From assembly GCF_003228315.1 (NCBI RefSeq), contig NZ_CP029693.1, forward strand, positions 3,647,501 through 3,711,500: a stretch of 64,000 bases of DNA, written 5' to 3'. This document shows, in pieces, positions 21,498 through 32,283 of this stretch. Position 1 is the first letter of the stretch. Each line of letters opens with the position of its first letter. The notes beneath the pieces were generated by a model. The model was not told the origin of the DNA. It searched no databases and was given only the letters and a program-made list of their open reading frames with translations. Source of the DNA: Pseudomonas putida. GTDB taxonomy: Bacteria > Pseudomonadota > Gammaproteobacteria > Pseudomonadales > Pseudomonadaceae. A program made the position numbers and the translations under genes.

Positions 21498-22745
21498 TTA
21501 GCCCAGACGCAGGCGGCTTGCGCCCACCAGCCAGCTGTAAATCAGATAAAGCACCACGGTCGCCAGGAGCAGCAGGCCGCCAAGCGCAGTCGCCATGCCC
21601 CAGTTGATACTGGTGTTGGTGTAGAAGGCGACGAAGTAGCTGACCATCTGATCGTTCGGGCTGCCCAACAACGCCGGGGTGATGTAGTAGCCGATGGCGA
21701 GGATGAACACCAACAGGCAACCGGCGCCGACACCGGCATAGGTCTGCGGGAAGTACACCCGCCAGAAGCTCGCGAACGGGTGGCAGCCCAGGGAAATCGC
21801 CGCACGCATGTAGGTTGGCGAGATGCCTTTCATCACGCTATAGATCGGCAGGATCATGAACGGCAGCAGGATGTGCACCATGGAGATGTACACGCCGATG
21901 CGGTTGAACACCAATTCCACTGGCTTATCGATGATGCCCATGGCCATCAGGCCACTGTTGATCAGGCCACCCGATTGCAACAGGACGATCCACGCCGCGA
22001 CACGCACCAGGATCGACGTCCAGAACGGCAACAGCACCAGAATCATCAGCAGGTTGCTTTGCCGCGACGGCAGGTTCGCCAGCAGGTAGGCCAATGGATA
22101 GGCGAGCACCAGGCAGATCACGGTGATGATCAGGCCCATCCAGAAGGTGCGGGCGAAAATGTCTAGATAAATAGCTTGGTCCGGCGTGGCTGGCGCCAGC
22201 TCACCGAGGTCGTCGATGCGGTGATCGACGGCGGCCAGCAAGTAGTACGGAGTGATGCTGCTGGTGTTGCGGCGCACCGCCTGCCAGTAGGCCGGATCAC
22301 CCCAGCGCTCATCCAGACCTTCCAGTGCTTCTTTATAAGAGGCAGGCTCAGTGGCGAGTGGCAGTGCGCGGGCCGTTTTGGTTAGCAGGCTACGATAGCC
22401 GGCCAGTTCCATGTTCAGGCGCTTGGACAGGTCGCCCAGGGTCTGGTTCTTGCGGGCGTCGGCGAGATCTTCCGCCGCCGCTTTGTAAACCGGTTCAGCG
22501 GGCAGGCCTCGGCCGTCCCAGCTGGCGATGGCCGACACGGTGCGCGGCATGCCGCCGACCACTTCCGGGTTGCCAACGCTTTTGTAGAGTAGCGCCGCGA
22601 TCGGCACCAGGAACACCAGCAACAGAAACAGCACCAACGGCGCGATCAACGCCTGGGCCTTCCAGCGGTTCACCCGCTCGGCGTGCTTGAGCCGTTGCTT
22701 CAAGGTGGGGTCGGTGCCCGCGTTCACGGGAACGGCGATAGCCAT
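21498..22745 (-). CDS. agtC: ABC transporter permease (PotB type) with periplasmic insertion
   Basis: This is the second permease of the importer. The 415-aa protein is much longer than a plain PotB-type permease (about 290 aa) because about 125 residues lie between the first and second membrane segments (roughly 60-190, including DARKNQTLGDLSKRL); this insertion is predicted periplasmic. The EAA loop is RAAISLGCHPFASFWRVYFPQ. ATG at 22745, with GGAG 6 bp upstream, is preferred over the longer frame. The symbol comes from synteny with P. aeruginosa. Confidence 0.85.
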   Translation of the reverse strand: MAIAVPVNAGTDPTLKQRLKHAERVNRWKAQALIAPLVLFLLLVFLVPIAALLYKSVGNPEVVGGMPRTVSAIASWDGRGLPAEPVYKAAAEDLADARKNQTLGDLSKRLNMELAGYRSLLTKTARALPLATEPASYKEALEGLDERWGDPAYWQAVRRNTSSITPYYLLAAVDHRIDDLGELAPATPDQAIYLDIFARTFWMGLIITVICLVLAYPLAYLLANLPSRQSNLLMILVLLPFWTSILVRVAAWIVLLQSGGLINSGLMAMGIIDKPVELVFNRIGVYISMVHILLPFMILPIYSVMKGISPTYMRAAISLGCHPFASFWRVYFPQTYAGVGAGCLLVFILAIGYYITPALLGSPNDQMVSYFVAFYTNTSINWGMATALGGLLLLATVVLYLIYSWLVGASRLRLG

Positions 22746-22820
22746 GGCGTACTCCGGAAATCTTTTGATCATTGCAGAGGCGGGAAACCACCTCGATCGT
22801 TTAATGCACACAACCCAAAT

Positions 22821-22910
22821 GTGGGAGCGGGCCTGCTAGCGAAAGCGGAGTGTCAGTCAACAATGATGCTGAAAGTACTGACGTCTTCGCGAGCAGGCTC
22901 GCTCCTACAG
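22821..22910. repeat. REP inverted pair, one arm degenerate
   Basis: Copies at 22821-22845 (GTGGGAGCGGGCCTGCTAGC) and 22884-22910 (TCTTCGCGAGCAGGCTCGC) lie head-to-head between agtB and agtC. The first carries a CTAGC substitution that weakens its stem. Confidence 0.85.
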
Positions 22911-22930
22911 CGTAAGCCCGCGGTGCGGTC

Positions 22931-23974
22931 TTACTTGGCAGCCCAGGCGTTGAAGCGCTGTTCCAGTTGCTCGCCGTTGTCAGCCCAGAAGCTGACGTCG
23001 ATCTGCACCTGGTTGGCGATGTTTTCCGGGGTGGTTGGCATGTCTTTCAGGACATCCTTGGCCAGCAGCGGAACGGCCTGGGTGTTGGCCGGACCGTAGG
23101 CGATGTTTTCCGAGTAGGTCTTCTGCTGCTGCGGCTGCACGGAGTAGGCGATGAACTTCTTCGCCGCGTCGGCGCGCGCTTTATCCAGACCTTTCGGGAT
23201 GGCCCATGCGTCGAAGTCGTAGATACCGCCGTTCCATACCACTTTCAGGTTGCTTTCTTTCTGCACGGCAGCGATTCGACCGTTGTAGGCCGAGCTCATG
23301 ACCACGTCACCGGAGGCGAGATATTGCGGCGGCTGTGCGCCGGCTTCCCACCACTGGATGTTTGGCTTGAGTTCGTCGAGCTTCTTGAAGGCACGGTCCT
23401 GACCGTCCTTGCCGGCCAGCACTTTGTAGACGTCTTTCGGCGCTACTCCGTCGGCCATCAGTGCGAATTCCAGGGTGTACTTGGCGCCTTTACGCAGGCC
23501 ACGCTTGCCCGGGAATTGTTTGACGTCCCAGAAGTCCGCCCAACTGGTCGGTGCGGTTTTCAGCTTGTCGGCGTTGTAGGCCAACACGGTGGACCACACG
23601 AAGAAGCCCACGCCACATGGCTGGATGGCGCCCTTGACGTAGTCTTCGGACTTGCCGAACAGGGCCGGGTCGAGTTGTTCGAACATGTCTTCGTCACAAC
23701 CACGGGACAGTTCCGGCGATTCAACTTCTACCAGATCCCAGGACACGCTCTTGGTATCGACCATGGCTTTTACCTTGGCCATCTCACCGTTGTATTCGCC
23801 CGCCACGATCTTGCCGTTGCCTGCCGCTTCCCACGGTGCGTAGAAGGCTTTGACCTGAGCCGCCTTGTTCGCCCCGCCAAAGGACACCACGGTCAGGTCC
23901 GGGCCGGCGGCCATTGCGCCCGCCGCCCCCATCATGCCCAGTGCCAGAGCGGTGAATTTCAGGGATTTCAACAT
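22931..23974 (-). CDS. agtB: Periplasmic substrate-binding protein of the importer
   Basis: This is a PotD/SBP_bac_8-type solute-binding protein that delivers substrate to the AgtCD permease. The 347-aa precursor has a clear signal peptide (about residues 1-23, ending AGAMAA) followed by PDLTVVSFGGANKAAQ. Conserved ligand-cleft features include YNGEMAKVKAM and SSAYNGRIAAV. Assignment to 4-aminobutyrate/5-aminovalerate follows gene order; polyamine binding is the main alternative. The REP pair after its stop may lower expression of the downstream permeases relative to this gene. Confidence 0.87.
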   Translation of the reverse strand: MLKSLKFTALALGMMGAAGAMAAGPDLTVVSFGGANKAAQVKAFYAPWEAAGNGKIVAGEYNGEMAKVKAMVDTKSVSWDLVEVESPELSRGCDEDMFEQLDPALFGKSEDYVKGAIQPCGVGFFVWSTVLAYNADKLKTAPTSWADFWDVKQFPGKRGLRKGAKYTLEFALMADGVAPKDVYKVLAGKDGQDRAFKKLDELKPNIQWWEAGAQPPQYLASGDVVMSSAYNGRIAAVQKESNLKVVWNGGIYDFDAWAIPKGLDKARADAAKKFIAYSVQPQQQKTYSENIAYGPANTQAVPLLAKDVLKDMPTTPENIANQVQIDVSFWADNGEQLEQRFNAWAAK

Positions 23975-24021
23975 TTATTGTTCTCTCCACGTGCAGGGTT
24001 GGTGTGTTGAAGCGCGGGCGA

Positions 24022-25146
24022 TCAGTTCGCCTCTAGAATCGGGTCGAGCGCACGTACGTGCTCGACCTGCCAGCCAAGCGGAACCACATCACCGACCGCG
24101 AGCGCGGGATCGAGCTCGGCAATCGGTTGTTTCACGAAGAAGTCGGTCTTGCCACAGACTTCCATGCGAACCCGGACGTGGTCGCCCAGATAGATGAATT
24201 CCTCGACTCGCCCGGAGAAGCGATTGACGCATTGGTCGCTGGAGCCATTGAGGCTCACCCGCTCCGGGCGAATGGACAGGGTCACTGGCTCGCCGGTCTT
24301 GCCGACATTGACCGCCAGTGCTTCAACTTTTTCACCACGCCCCAGCTCCACGATGCAGCGGTCGCCGGACTGGCTGTGCAGACGTCCGTTGAGACGGTTG
24401 TTTTCGCCGATGAAGTTGGCGACGAAGGTGTTTTTCGGCTCTTCATAGAGCGTGCGTGGGGGTGCGATCTGCTGGATCTCGCCCTGATGGAACACGGCCA
24501 CGCGGTCGGACATGGTCAGGGCTTCGCCCTGGTCGTGGGTCACGTAGACCACGGTCACGCCCAAACGCTGGTGCAGATGTTTGATTTCCATCTGCATGTG
24601 TTCACGCAGTTGTTTGTCGAGGGCGCCAAGGGGTTCGTCCATCAACACCAGTTGCGGCTCGAACACCAGCGCACGGGCGAGTGCCACGCGCTGCTGCTGG
24701 CCACCGGACAGTTGCCCCGGATAGCGCTGGGCAAAGCTGTTGAGTTGCACCATGTTCAACACGCGCTTGACCTTGTCGCCAACCTCGCTCTTGACCATGC
24801 CGCGTACGGTCAGGGGGAACGCAAGGTTCTCGGCGACAGTCATGTGCGGGAACAAGGCGTAGTTCTGGAACACCATGCCGATGTCACGCTTGTGCGGCGG
24901 CACGTTGTTGATGGAACGCCCGGCCAGCAGGATTTCACCCGCCGTCGGCGTTTCGAAACCGGCGAGCATCATCAGGCTGGTGGTCTTGCCGGAGCCGGAC
25001 GGCCCGAGCAGGGTGAGGAATTCGCCTTTGCGAATATCCAGGTTGAGGTCTTTGACGATCAGGTTTTCGCCGTCGTAGCTCTTCTGCACTCCACGAAAGC
25101 TGACCAGAACATCATTGGCCCCTGTACTTGAATCGACCTGGCTCAT
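24022..25146 (-). CDS. agtA: ABC transporter ATP-binding protein (PotA type)
   Basis: This is the ATPase that powers the importer. The 374-aa protein has Walker A GPSGSGKTT, Q-loop VFQNYALFPHM, signature LSGGQQQR, Walker B LVLMDEP and switch histidine in YVTHDQGEA, then a C-terminal TOBE regulatory domain (about 280-365). The frame is open 21 codons upstream; ATG at 25146 begins MSQVDSSTG. It is the first gene of the operon, with about 320 bp of non-coding DNA (including a REP pair) before agtR. Confidence 0.9.
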   Translation of the reverse strand: MSQVDSSTGANDVLVSFRGVQKSYDGENLIVKDLNLDIRKGEFLTLLGPSGSGKTTSLMMLAGFETPTAGEILLAGRSINNVPPHKRDIGMVFQNYALFPHMTVAENLAFPLTVRGMVKSEVGDKVKRVLNMVQLNSFAQRYPGQLSGGQQQRVALARALVFEPQLVLMDEPLGALDKQLREHMQMEIKHLHQRLGVTVVYVTHDQGEALTMSDRVAVFHQGEIQQIAPPRTLYEEPKNTFVANFIGENNRLNGRLHSQSGDRCIVELGRGEKVEALAVNVGKTGEPVTLSIRPERVSLNGSSDQCVNRFSGRVEEFIYLGDHVRVRMEVCGKTDFFVKQPIAELDPALAVGDVVPLGWQVEHVRALDPILEAN

Positions 25147-25377
25147 ACCCACACCTTTGTTGTGATGACTGCTGTGGACTAAGCCTAGTGGACGCTGGGA
25201 CGTGCGCAAATCGGGCCGCAGGAGAGATTCGCCTCAGCGGGATGGAAGGTTGGGGGTAGGGATTGCCCTACAAGGATGGCGGGAATTGGCATACGCAGCG
25301 GCAAGCTTTCAGCCACAAGCCGCAAGAACAAGCGAAAGCGCTTGCTCGGGCATGTCGCAAATGAACAAGGCGACGCG

Positions 25378-25455
25378 CCCCCTGTAGGAGCACAGCTTGC
25401 TGGCGATGGCGGTTTTGAGGGCGCCATCGCCAGCAAGCTGTGCTCCTACAGGGGG
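25378..25455. repeat. REP-like long inverted repeat
   Basis: Perfect 34-bp arms (25378-25411 and 25422-25455) carry the variant core GGAGCACAGCTTGCTGGCGA instead of the common CGAGCCTGCTCGC. The loop is 10 bp. It lies just past the agtR stop, so it may also act as a terminator. Confidence 0.88.
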
Positions 25456-25466
25456 ATCAGTGGCAT

Positions 25467-26096
25467 TTAGAGGAGCTTGTGCTCCATGGCGTACTTCACC
25501 AATTCAGCCAGGGAGGTGATGTTGAGCTTCTGCATCAACCGCGCCTTATGGGTGCTGATGGTCTTGCTGCTCAACGCCAGTTGCTGGGCGATGTCGTTGA
25601 CGTTGGCGCCCTGGGCCAGACGTTCGAACACGGAAAACTCACGTTCGGAGAGCAATGAATGTAACGGCCGCGAATCGGTCAGGCCGACTTCGAAGACCAT
25701 GCGGTCCGCCAGATCCGGATCGATGTATCGCCCACCCGCCGCGACCCGGCGGATGGCCGTCAGCAACAGGGACGGATCACTGTCCTTGGTCGCGTAGCCG
25801 GCAGCGCCGACCTTCAACGCCCGGGCCGCCATCTGCGCTTCGTCGTGCATCGACAGCACCAGGATCACCGGCGGATTGTTCAGCGCGCGAATCCGTGGAA
25901 TCGCTTCCAGACCATTCACCCCCGGCATGGAGATATCGAGCAACACCACTTCGCAAGGCACATGCCGCAGGGTCTCGAGCAACTGCTCGCCATTGCTCGC
26001 CTCTCCCACCACCTGCAGGTCCTTGGCCAGGCCGATCAGTTGCTTGATGCCTTCGCGGACAATGGTGTGGTCTTCGGCTACCAGTACACGGATCAC
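25467..26096 (-). CDS. agtR: LuxR/NarL-type response regulator
   Basis: This is the DNA-binding partner of the AgtS histidine kinase. In the 209-aa protein, the receiver domain (about 1-120) has the phosphoacceptor D54 in VVLLDISMPGV and acidic residues E8/D9, followed by a LuxR-type helix-turn-helix (about 145-205, LSEREFSVFERLAQGANVND and LSSKTISTHKARLM). It starts with GTG at 26096, directly after the agtS TAA, so the two are translationally coupled. In P. aeruginosa the orthologous pair controls the agt importer and responds to peptidoglycan-derived sugars. Confidence 0.9.
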   Translation of the reverse strand: MIRVLVAEDHTIVREGIKQLIGLAKDLQVVGEASNGEQLLETLRHVPCEVVLLDISMPGVNGLEAIPRIRALNNPPVILVLSMHDEAQMAARALKVGAAGYATKDSDPSLLLTAIRRVAAGGRYIDPDLADRMVFEVGLTDSRPLHSLLSEREFSVFERLAQGANVNDIAQQLALSSKTISTHKARLMQKLNITSLAELVKYAMEHKLL

Positions 26097-28496
26097 TTAC
26101 TTCTCCTCATCCAACGGCACACGCACGGTCAGTGTCGTGCCCTCTTCCAGCTCGCTCTCGAGCGACAATTGTCCACCCATGATCAACACCCGCTCGCGCA
26201 TGCCGACCAGACCGAAGGAAGTCGGCCGCTCAGCCGACGCGACAAATCCTACGCCATCATCGGCAACGGTCAGACACAGTTCGTCGCCCTCAAGGGTCAG
26301 TGTCAGTTCGACAGTATGCGCCTGGGCGTGACGCATGACATTGGTCAGTGCTTCCTGAAGGATGCGAAACAGGCCGACCGCCTTGGCGTCGCTGAGCACC
26401 GGCAAATTGTCGGGGACCTGCACCAGACACGGAATCTGCGTACGCGCCTCGAAGCGACGCGCCTGCCACTCGATGGCTGAGGCGATGCCGGCATCGAGAA
26501 TCGGCGGGCGTAACGCGGTCGCCACGTCACGCACCAGCTGGAACAGCTGGGCAATCAGGCGCTTCATGCTGTTCAAGCGTTCGTGCAGGCCGGGATCGAG
26601 TTGTGCGTAGGCCAGTTCGCACATGGAGGTTTCCAGCTTCAACACGGTCAACATCTGACCCAGTTCGTCGTGGACTTCCCGGGCTATCCGGGCCTTTTCC
26701 TCCTCACGCACGCTTTCCAGGTGCGCGGACAGTTCCCGTAACTGCTCCCGCGAGCTGGCCAGTTCCAGCTCGATGCGTTTGCTTTCGCTGATGTCCCAGA
26801 CAATGCCGTCCCAGACATAGGCACCGTCCTCCAGTTGCCGGGTAATCGCCTTGATTTCCGCCCAGCGCTGTTCGCCCTGGCGCGTGAGAATCCGCCCTTG
26901 CCACGACCAGTCGCTGTCGGTGTCCAGCGCATGATCCTGGGTCTGGTGATAGCTGGCCTTGTCTTCCGGATGCACGAGGCTGCGCAGGCCTTTATCGCGA
27001 TGAGCCAGGGTAGCCGGCGAGTAACCCACCAGACTTTCGCTGCCTTCGCTGATGTAGGCAAAATCGATCTGCCCTGACCCCGGCGCTCGCTCAAAGCGAA
27101 AGACCAGGCCCGGCACGTTCGCCGCGATCCCTTGCAATCGCGCTTCACTTTCCTGCAATGCCGCCAGGGCGCGGCGGCGCTCGGTGACATCGGTGAGGTA
27201 GACCACCAGGTACTCGCCATCGCGGAATCGCAGGAAACTCAGCGAGACATCCGCCGGCAGGATGCTGCCATCGGCACGCAGGCAATTGGTTTCGAAGCTT
27301 TGCGGGGATTCGTCGCTGGCCCGGGCGCGTTTCCACAGGTTCAGCCAGCGGTCCATGTGCAGGCCAGGCTCGAAGTCGATCAGCGGCCGATCGATGATCT
27401 CGCCCGCGGAATATCCCAGCATGCTTTCGGCGGCGCGGTTGGCATAACGCACGTGACTGTCCCAGTTGACCCAAAGGATGCCGACGGTGCTCTGGTCAAT
27501 GGAGAACTGGGTGAGTCGCAGCGCCTCCTCGCTCGCGGCACGCAAGGCAATGTCCTCCTGCGCCGCCGCCAGTCGCTGCTCCAGGCTGCGTTGCTGACGA
27601 CGCTGCCAATAGACGATGGCCATGCTGCTCAGTGCCAGCACCAGAAACAGCAAAGAGAGATTCTGCCAAAAGCCCGGTGATTCACTGAGCCGCGGATATT
27701 TGGGTTGCAGCCATTGGTCGTGCAGTTTTTCCAGATCCTTGGCCGGGATTGCACGCAGCGCGGTCTCGATGATGCCCGCCAACTCCGGCTCGTCGCGCCG
27801 GGTCGCCACCCGCAGCAATTGCGGCAGTCCGATATCGCCTACCACCACTAACCCGGCGAACTCGGGTTCGCTGGAAAGACGCCCCAATTGCGCCTCATCC
27901 ACCACGGCGTACCCGGCTTGCTGGCTCAACAACAGTTGCAACGCCTGGCGCTCGAGCGGAACGCCCTGCAGGTTCAGGTGCGGGTAGTTGCTGCGCAGGT
28001 ACTCGGCGGTCGCACTGGGCATGCGGACGGCGACGCGGGTCTGGCTGTCGAGTTTTTCCAGCTCCACCGCGCCCGTGCTTTTCTGGTCACTGACCACCAG
28101 TTGTGGAACGCGCATGTACGGGTCAGTGAACTGCCAGAGGCGCAGGCCACCGGGGGTTTGGATCAGGCCCGGGGCGATATCGATTTCACCGGCACGCGCC
28201 GCCGCTTCCAGCTGTTCGACGTCAGGGAAATTACGCCAGCTCAACTCGACCTTGAGCGCTTTGGCGAGCCACTTCATCACCTCGACGTTGACCCCGGAAA
28301 GGCGCTGCAAGCGGCGATCGTATTGCGCATAGGGCGCCTGCAGCACCAGCCCCACACGCAATTCGCTCTGTTGCGCCAGCCATTGCTGCTGTTTGGGCGA
28401 TAACGCCGCGACGTGCGCCGGGGGCACGACCGCCGCCCAGCCCATCAAGGGAAACCACAACCAGCCGATAACCCACAGGCAGCGAAAACGCATCAT
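26097..28496 (-). CDS. agtS: Sensor histidine kinase with periplasmic binding domain and PAS domains
   Basis: This membrane sensor kinase has 799 aa: signal/anchor (1-22), an SBP_bac_3-type periplasmic domain (about 45-265), one membrane helix (about 278-296), two PAS domains (about 330-440 and 455-575), a HisKA_3 dimerisation region with phospho-accepting H609 in REVHDELGQ, and a HATPase_c domain (about 705-795, VADDGVGF and GLVGMRERV). ATG at 28496 starts MMRFRC; the ORF is open 7 codons further. The ligand-binding domain fused to the kinase and the adjacent importer suggest that both sense the same nutrients. Confidence 0.9.
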   Translation of the reverse strand: MMRFRCLWVIGWLWFPLMGWAAVVPPAHVAALSPKQQQWLAQQSELRVGLVLQAPYAQYDRRLQRLSGVNVEVMKWLAKALKVELSWRNFPDVEQLEAAARAGEIDIAPGLIQTPGGLRLWQFTDPYMRVPQLVVSDQKSTGAVELEKLDSQTRVAVRMPSATAEYLRSNYPHLNLQGVPLERQALQLLLSQQAGYAVVDEAQLGRLSSEPEFAGLVVVGDIGLPQLLRVATRRDEPELAGIIETALRAIPAKDLEKLHDQWLQPKYPRLSESPGFWQNLSLLFLVLALSSMAIVYWQRRQQRSLEQRLAAAQEDIALRAASEEALRLTQFSIDQSTVGILWVNWDSHVRYANRAAESMLGYSAGEIIDRPLIDFEPGLHMDRWLNLWKRARASDESPQSFETNCLRADGSILPADVSLSFLRFRDGEYLVVYLTDVTERRRALAALQESEARLQGIAANVPGLVFRFERAPGSGQIDFAYISEGSESLVGYSPATLAHRDKGLRSLVHPEDKASYHQTQDHALDTDSDWSWQGRILTRQGEQRWAEIKAITRQLEDGAYVWDGIVWDISESKRIELELASSREQLRELSAHLESVREEEKARIAREVHDELGQMLTVLKLETSMCELAYAQLDPGLHERLNSMKRLIAQLFQLVRDVATALRPPILDAGIASAIEWQARRFEARTQIPCLVQVPDNLPVLSDAKAVGLFRILQEALTNVMRHAQAHTVELTLTLEGDELCLTVADDGVGFVASAERPTSFGLVGMRERVLIMGGQLSLESELEEGTTLTVRVPLDEEK

Positions 28497-28569
28497 CGAA
28501 CTCTCACACACTGACAAATACTGACCAACCCATTAGGCTGCCGGAATCACTTCTGGCCTGGAATATCCG

Positions 28570-29571
28570 ATGCCCCCTGTCTACCGCCTGGCACTGCCAG
28601 CATTGTGCCTGTCGCTGATCCTGCCATGGGCTTTTTCCGTCGAGGCTGCCGCCCCGGTTCCCGCTGCGCCCGACGCCACGGAAAAGCCTGCCGAAGAAAA
28701 GCCGGCCGAGCGTCAACCTCTGCCCGAGCGTAGTCAGGAAGAAGCCGCAGCGCTGGAACGAAAAATTCCCGCCCAGGAGCAACAACAACTGCAAGCGGGC
28801 GGCGACACCTTCCTGGCCCTGTGGAAACCGGCCAATACTGCCGATCCCAAAGGTGCGGTGATTATCATCCCCGGTGCCGGCGAAACAGTTGACTGGCCTC
28901 AAGTCATTGGCCCATTGCGACGCAATTTGCCGAACGCCCAGTGGAGCAGCCTGAGTATCACCTTGCCGGATCTGCAAAGCGATGCCATCGCGCCACGGGT
29001 TGTGGAAGTGCCGCCGGCGCCCAAGGCTCCGGACACCGCAAGCAAGGATTCGACAACCGCCGCCCCTATCGAACAGGTGGCCGGCGGTGAGGCCGACGTC
29101 GCTGACAAGCCCATTGCCGAAACCAGCGAGGAGCACGCCAAGGAGGATGCCGAGCGAATTTTCGCCCGCATCGACGCGGCCATCGCTTTCGCCGAACAGC
29201 AAAGCGCCCGCAGTATCGTCGTATTGGGTCATGGAACCGGCGCCTATTGGGCCGCGCGCTACCTGAGCGAGAAGCAGCCCTCGCAAGTCGAGCGGTTCGT
29301 CATGGTCGCCGCGCAGACACCGGTCCAGGCCAAGCCGAAACTGGACGAACTCGCGCCAGCTTTGAAGTTGCCCACCGCCGACATTTTCTATGTGGATAAA
29401 CCGCTGGATCGCAATGCGGCGCTGGATCGCTTGCAGGCCAGCAAACGCTTGAAGTCCTCGGCGTTCAGCCAGGTATCGCTCAAAGCGTTGCCGGGGGATG
29501 GCAAGGCGCAGCAGGAGCAATTGGTGCGGCGGGTGCGGGGTTGGTTGAATCCGCAGAATGTGGCGGACTGA
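28570..29571 (+). CDS. DUF3530 family alpha/beta-hydrolase-like secreted protein
   Basis: The function is unknown. The 333-aa protein has a signal peptide (about 1-27, ending SVEAAA), a Pro/Ala/Glu-rich spacer, then an alpha/beta-hydrolase-like fold with GAVIIIPGAGETVDWP and VVLGHGTGAYWAARY. At the nucleophile elbow, where hydrolases have GxSxG, it reads GHGTG, so the catalytic serine is absent. A second low-complexity spacer (about 140-195, PPAPKAPDTASKDST) splits the fold. It is probably non-catalytic or a binding protein. It is divergent from agtS. Confidence 0.8.
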   Translation: MPPVYRLALPALCLSLILPWAFSVEAAAPVPAAPDATEKPAEEKPAERQPLPERSQEEAAALERKIPAQEQQQLQAGGDTFLALWKPANTADPKGAVIIIPGAGETVDWPQVIGPLRRNLPNAQWSSLSITLPDLQSDAIAPRVVEVPPAPKAPDTASKDSTTAAPIEQVAGGEADVADKPIAETSEEHAKEDAERIFARIDAAIAFAEQQSARSIVVLGHGTGAYWAARYLSEKQPSQVERFVMVAAQTPVQAKPKLDELAPALKLPTADIFYVDKPLDRNAALDRLQASKRLKSSAFSQVSLKALPGDGKAQQEQLVRRVRGWLNPQNVAD

Positions 29572-29584
29572 AAGACCGGGGCGA

Positions 29585-29667
29585 CCCAATCGCGAGCAGG
29601 CTCGCTCCCACATTTGATTTTCAGTGTTCGAAAATCCAGTGTGGGAGCGAGCCTGCTCGCGATTGGG
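29585..29667. repeat. REP inverted pair
   Basis: Perfect 28-bp arms (29585-29612 and 29640-29667; CCCAATCGCGAGCAGGCTCG...) have a 27-bp centre, and sit between two convergent genes, where the structure could also end transcription. Confidence 0.92.
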
Positions 29668-29696
29668 CCATCAAAAACAACGCATCACTGTCCGGC

Positions 29697-30464
29697 TTAG
29701 CGAAAATCCCGCCGCTGACGAATCAATGTGTAGGCGTTATGCAGTTCCCGGGTTTTCTCGGTCGCCTCGCGCACTTGCGACGCCGTCGCGCCGCTGCCCG
29801 CGATCTTGTCCGGATGATGGCGACTGAGCAGCCGCCGGTAGGCGCGTTTGATCTGCGCCGGCTCAGTGGTGGCAGACACGCCCAGCAGTCGCATGGCCTC
29901 CTGGTAAGTCACGACACCGCTGACCTGCGCACGTTTGTGCGGCTCATAGTCCGTCGCCAGCGCCTGCACTTGATGCGGTGTCCATCCCAGCCACTTGCCC
30001 CATTGCGCGATCAGCTCACGCTCGCTGCTACCCGCCCGACCATCAGCCCAGACCATCCGCCAACAAGCGCGCAAAACGCCTTCGGCCGCATGGGGCTGAG
30101 CGCTCAGGCGGCGCAAGTATCCGCGCAACCGGTCATTGCCCGATTTGCCACGGTTGAACGCAGCAATGGCCCGGCGCTGGGCCGGTTCGTTCATTTCCAG
30201 TGAGCGCATTTCCTGGCGCGCCTGCTGGATATGACCATCCACGACACGCCCGTCACACTTGGCCAGCCTTCCCAGCAAAACGAAGAGCAACTCATCGTTA
30301 CGCAGGACGGGACGACCACCAAGTCGCTCGAGCAGATGCGCCCAACTCTGCAAATGCAAACGTCGATCCAGCGCCTGGCCCAACAAAGCGCCGAGCATGG
30401 CCCCCGGAATACTGGCAATGGCAAAGCCTGCTCCGGCTCCAATCAGAGTCCCTGGCCACAGCAT
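29697..30464 (-). CDS. TerB/DnaJ-domain membrane protein (DjlA-like)
   Basis: This is a probable membrane-anchored DnaK co-chaperone. The 255-aa protein has a glycine-rich N-terminal membrane segment (about 4-28, GTLIGAGAGFAIASIPGAML), a TerB-like helical middle (about 55-165, LAKCDGRVVDGHI and VWADGRAGSSE), and a C-terminal J domain with the essential H217-P218-D219. This is the DjlA layout. ATG at 30464 lies 1 bp from the murU stop, so it is the last gene of an amgK-murU-djlA-like operon. Confidence 0.9.
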   Translation of the reverse strand: MLWPGTLIGAGAGFAIASIPGAMLGALLGQALDRRLHLQSWAHLLERLGGRPVLRNDELLFVLLGRLAKCDGRVVDGHIQQARQEMRSLEMNEPAQRRAIAAFNRGKSGNDRLRGYLRRLSAQPHAAEGVLRACWRMVWADGRAGSSERELIAQWGKWLGWTPHQVQALATDYEPHKRAQVSGVVTYQEAMRLLGVSATTEPAQIKRAYRRLLSRHHPDKIAGSGATASQVREATEKTRELHNAYTLIRQRRDFR

Positions 30465-30465
30465 G

Positions 30466-32153
<1,688 letters not shown>

Positions 32154-32283
32154 TGCAAGGGTCTCCGACGGCGCTAGCCGTCAAGCGGGTCATGCTTTAT
32201 TATCCAGCATCTTTTTCAGACCATCGAGAGGCGTGCGGCCCACACCGCGGGCAGATGGCACGCAGGAAGCCCGGACTAATAAG

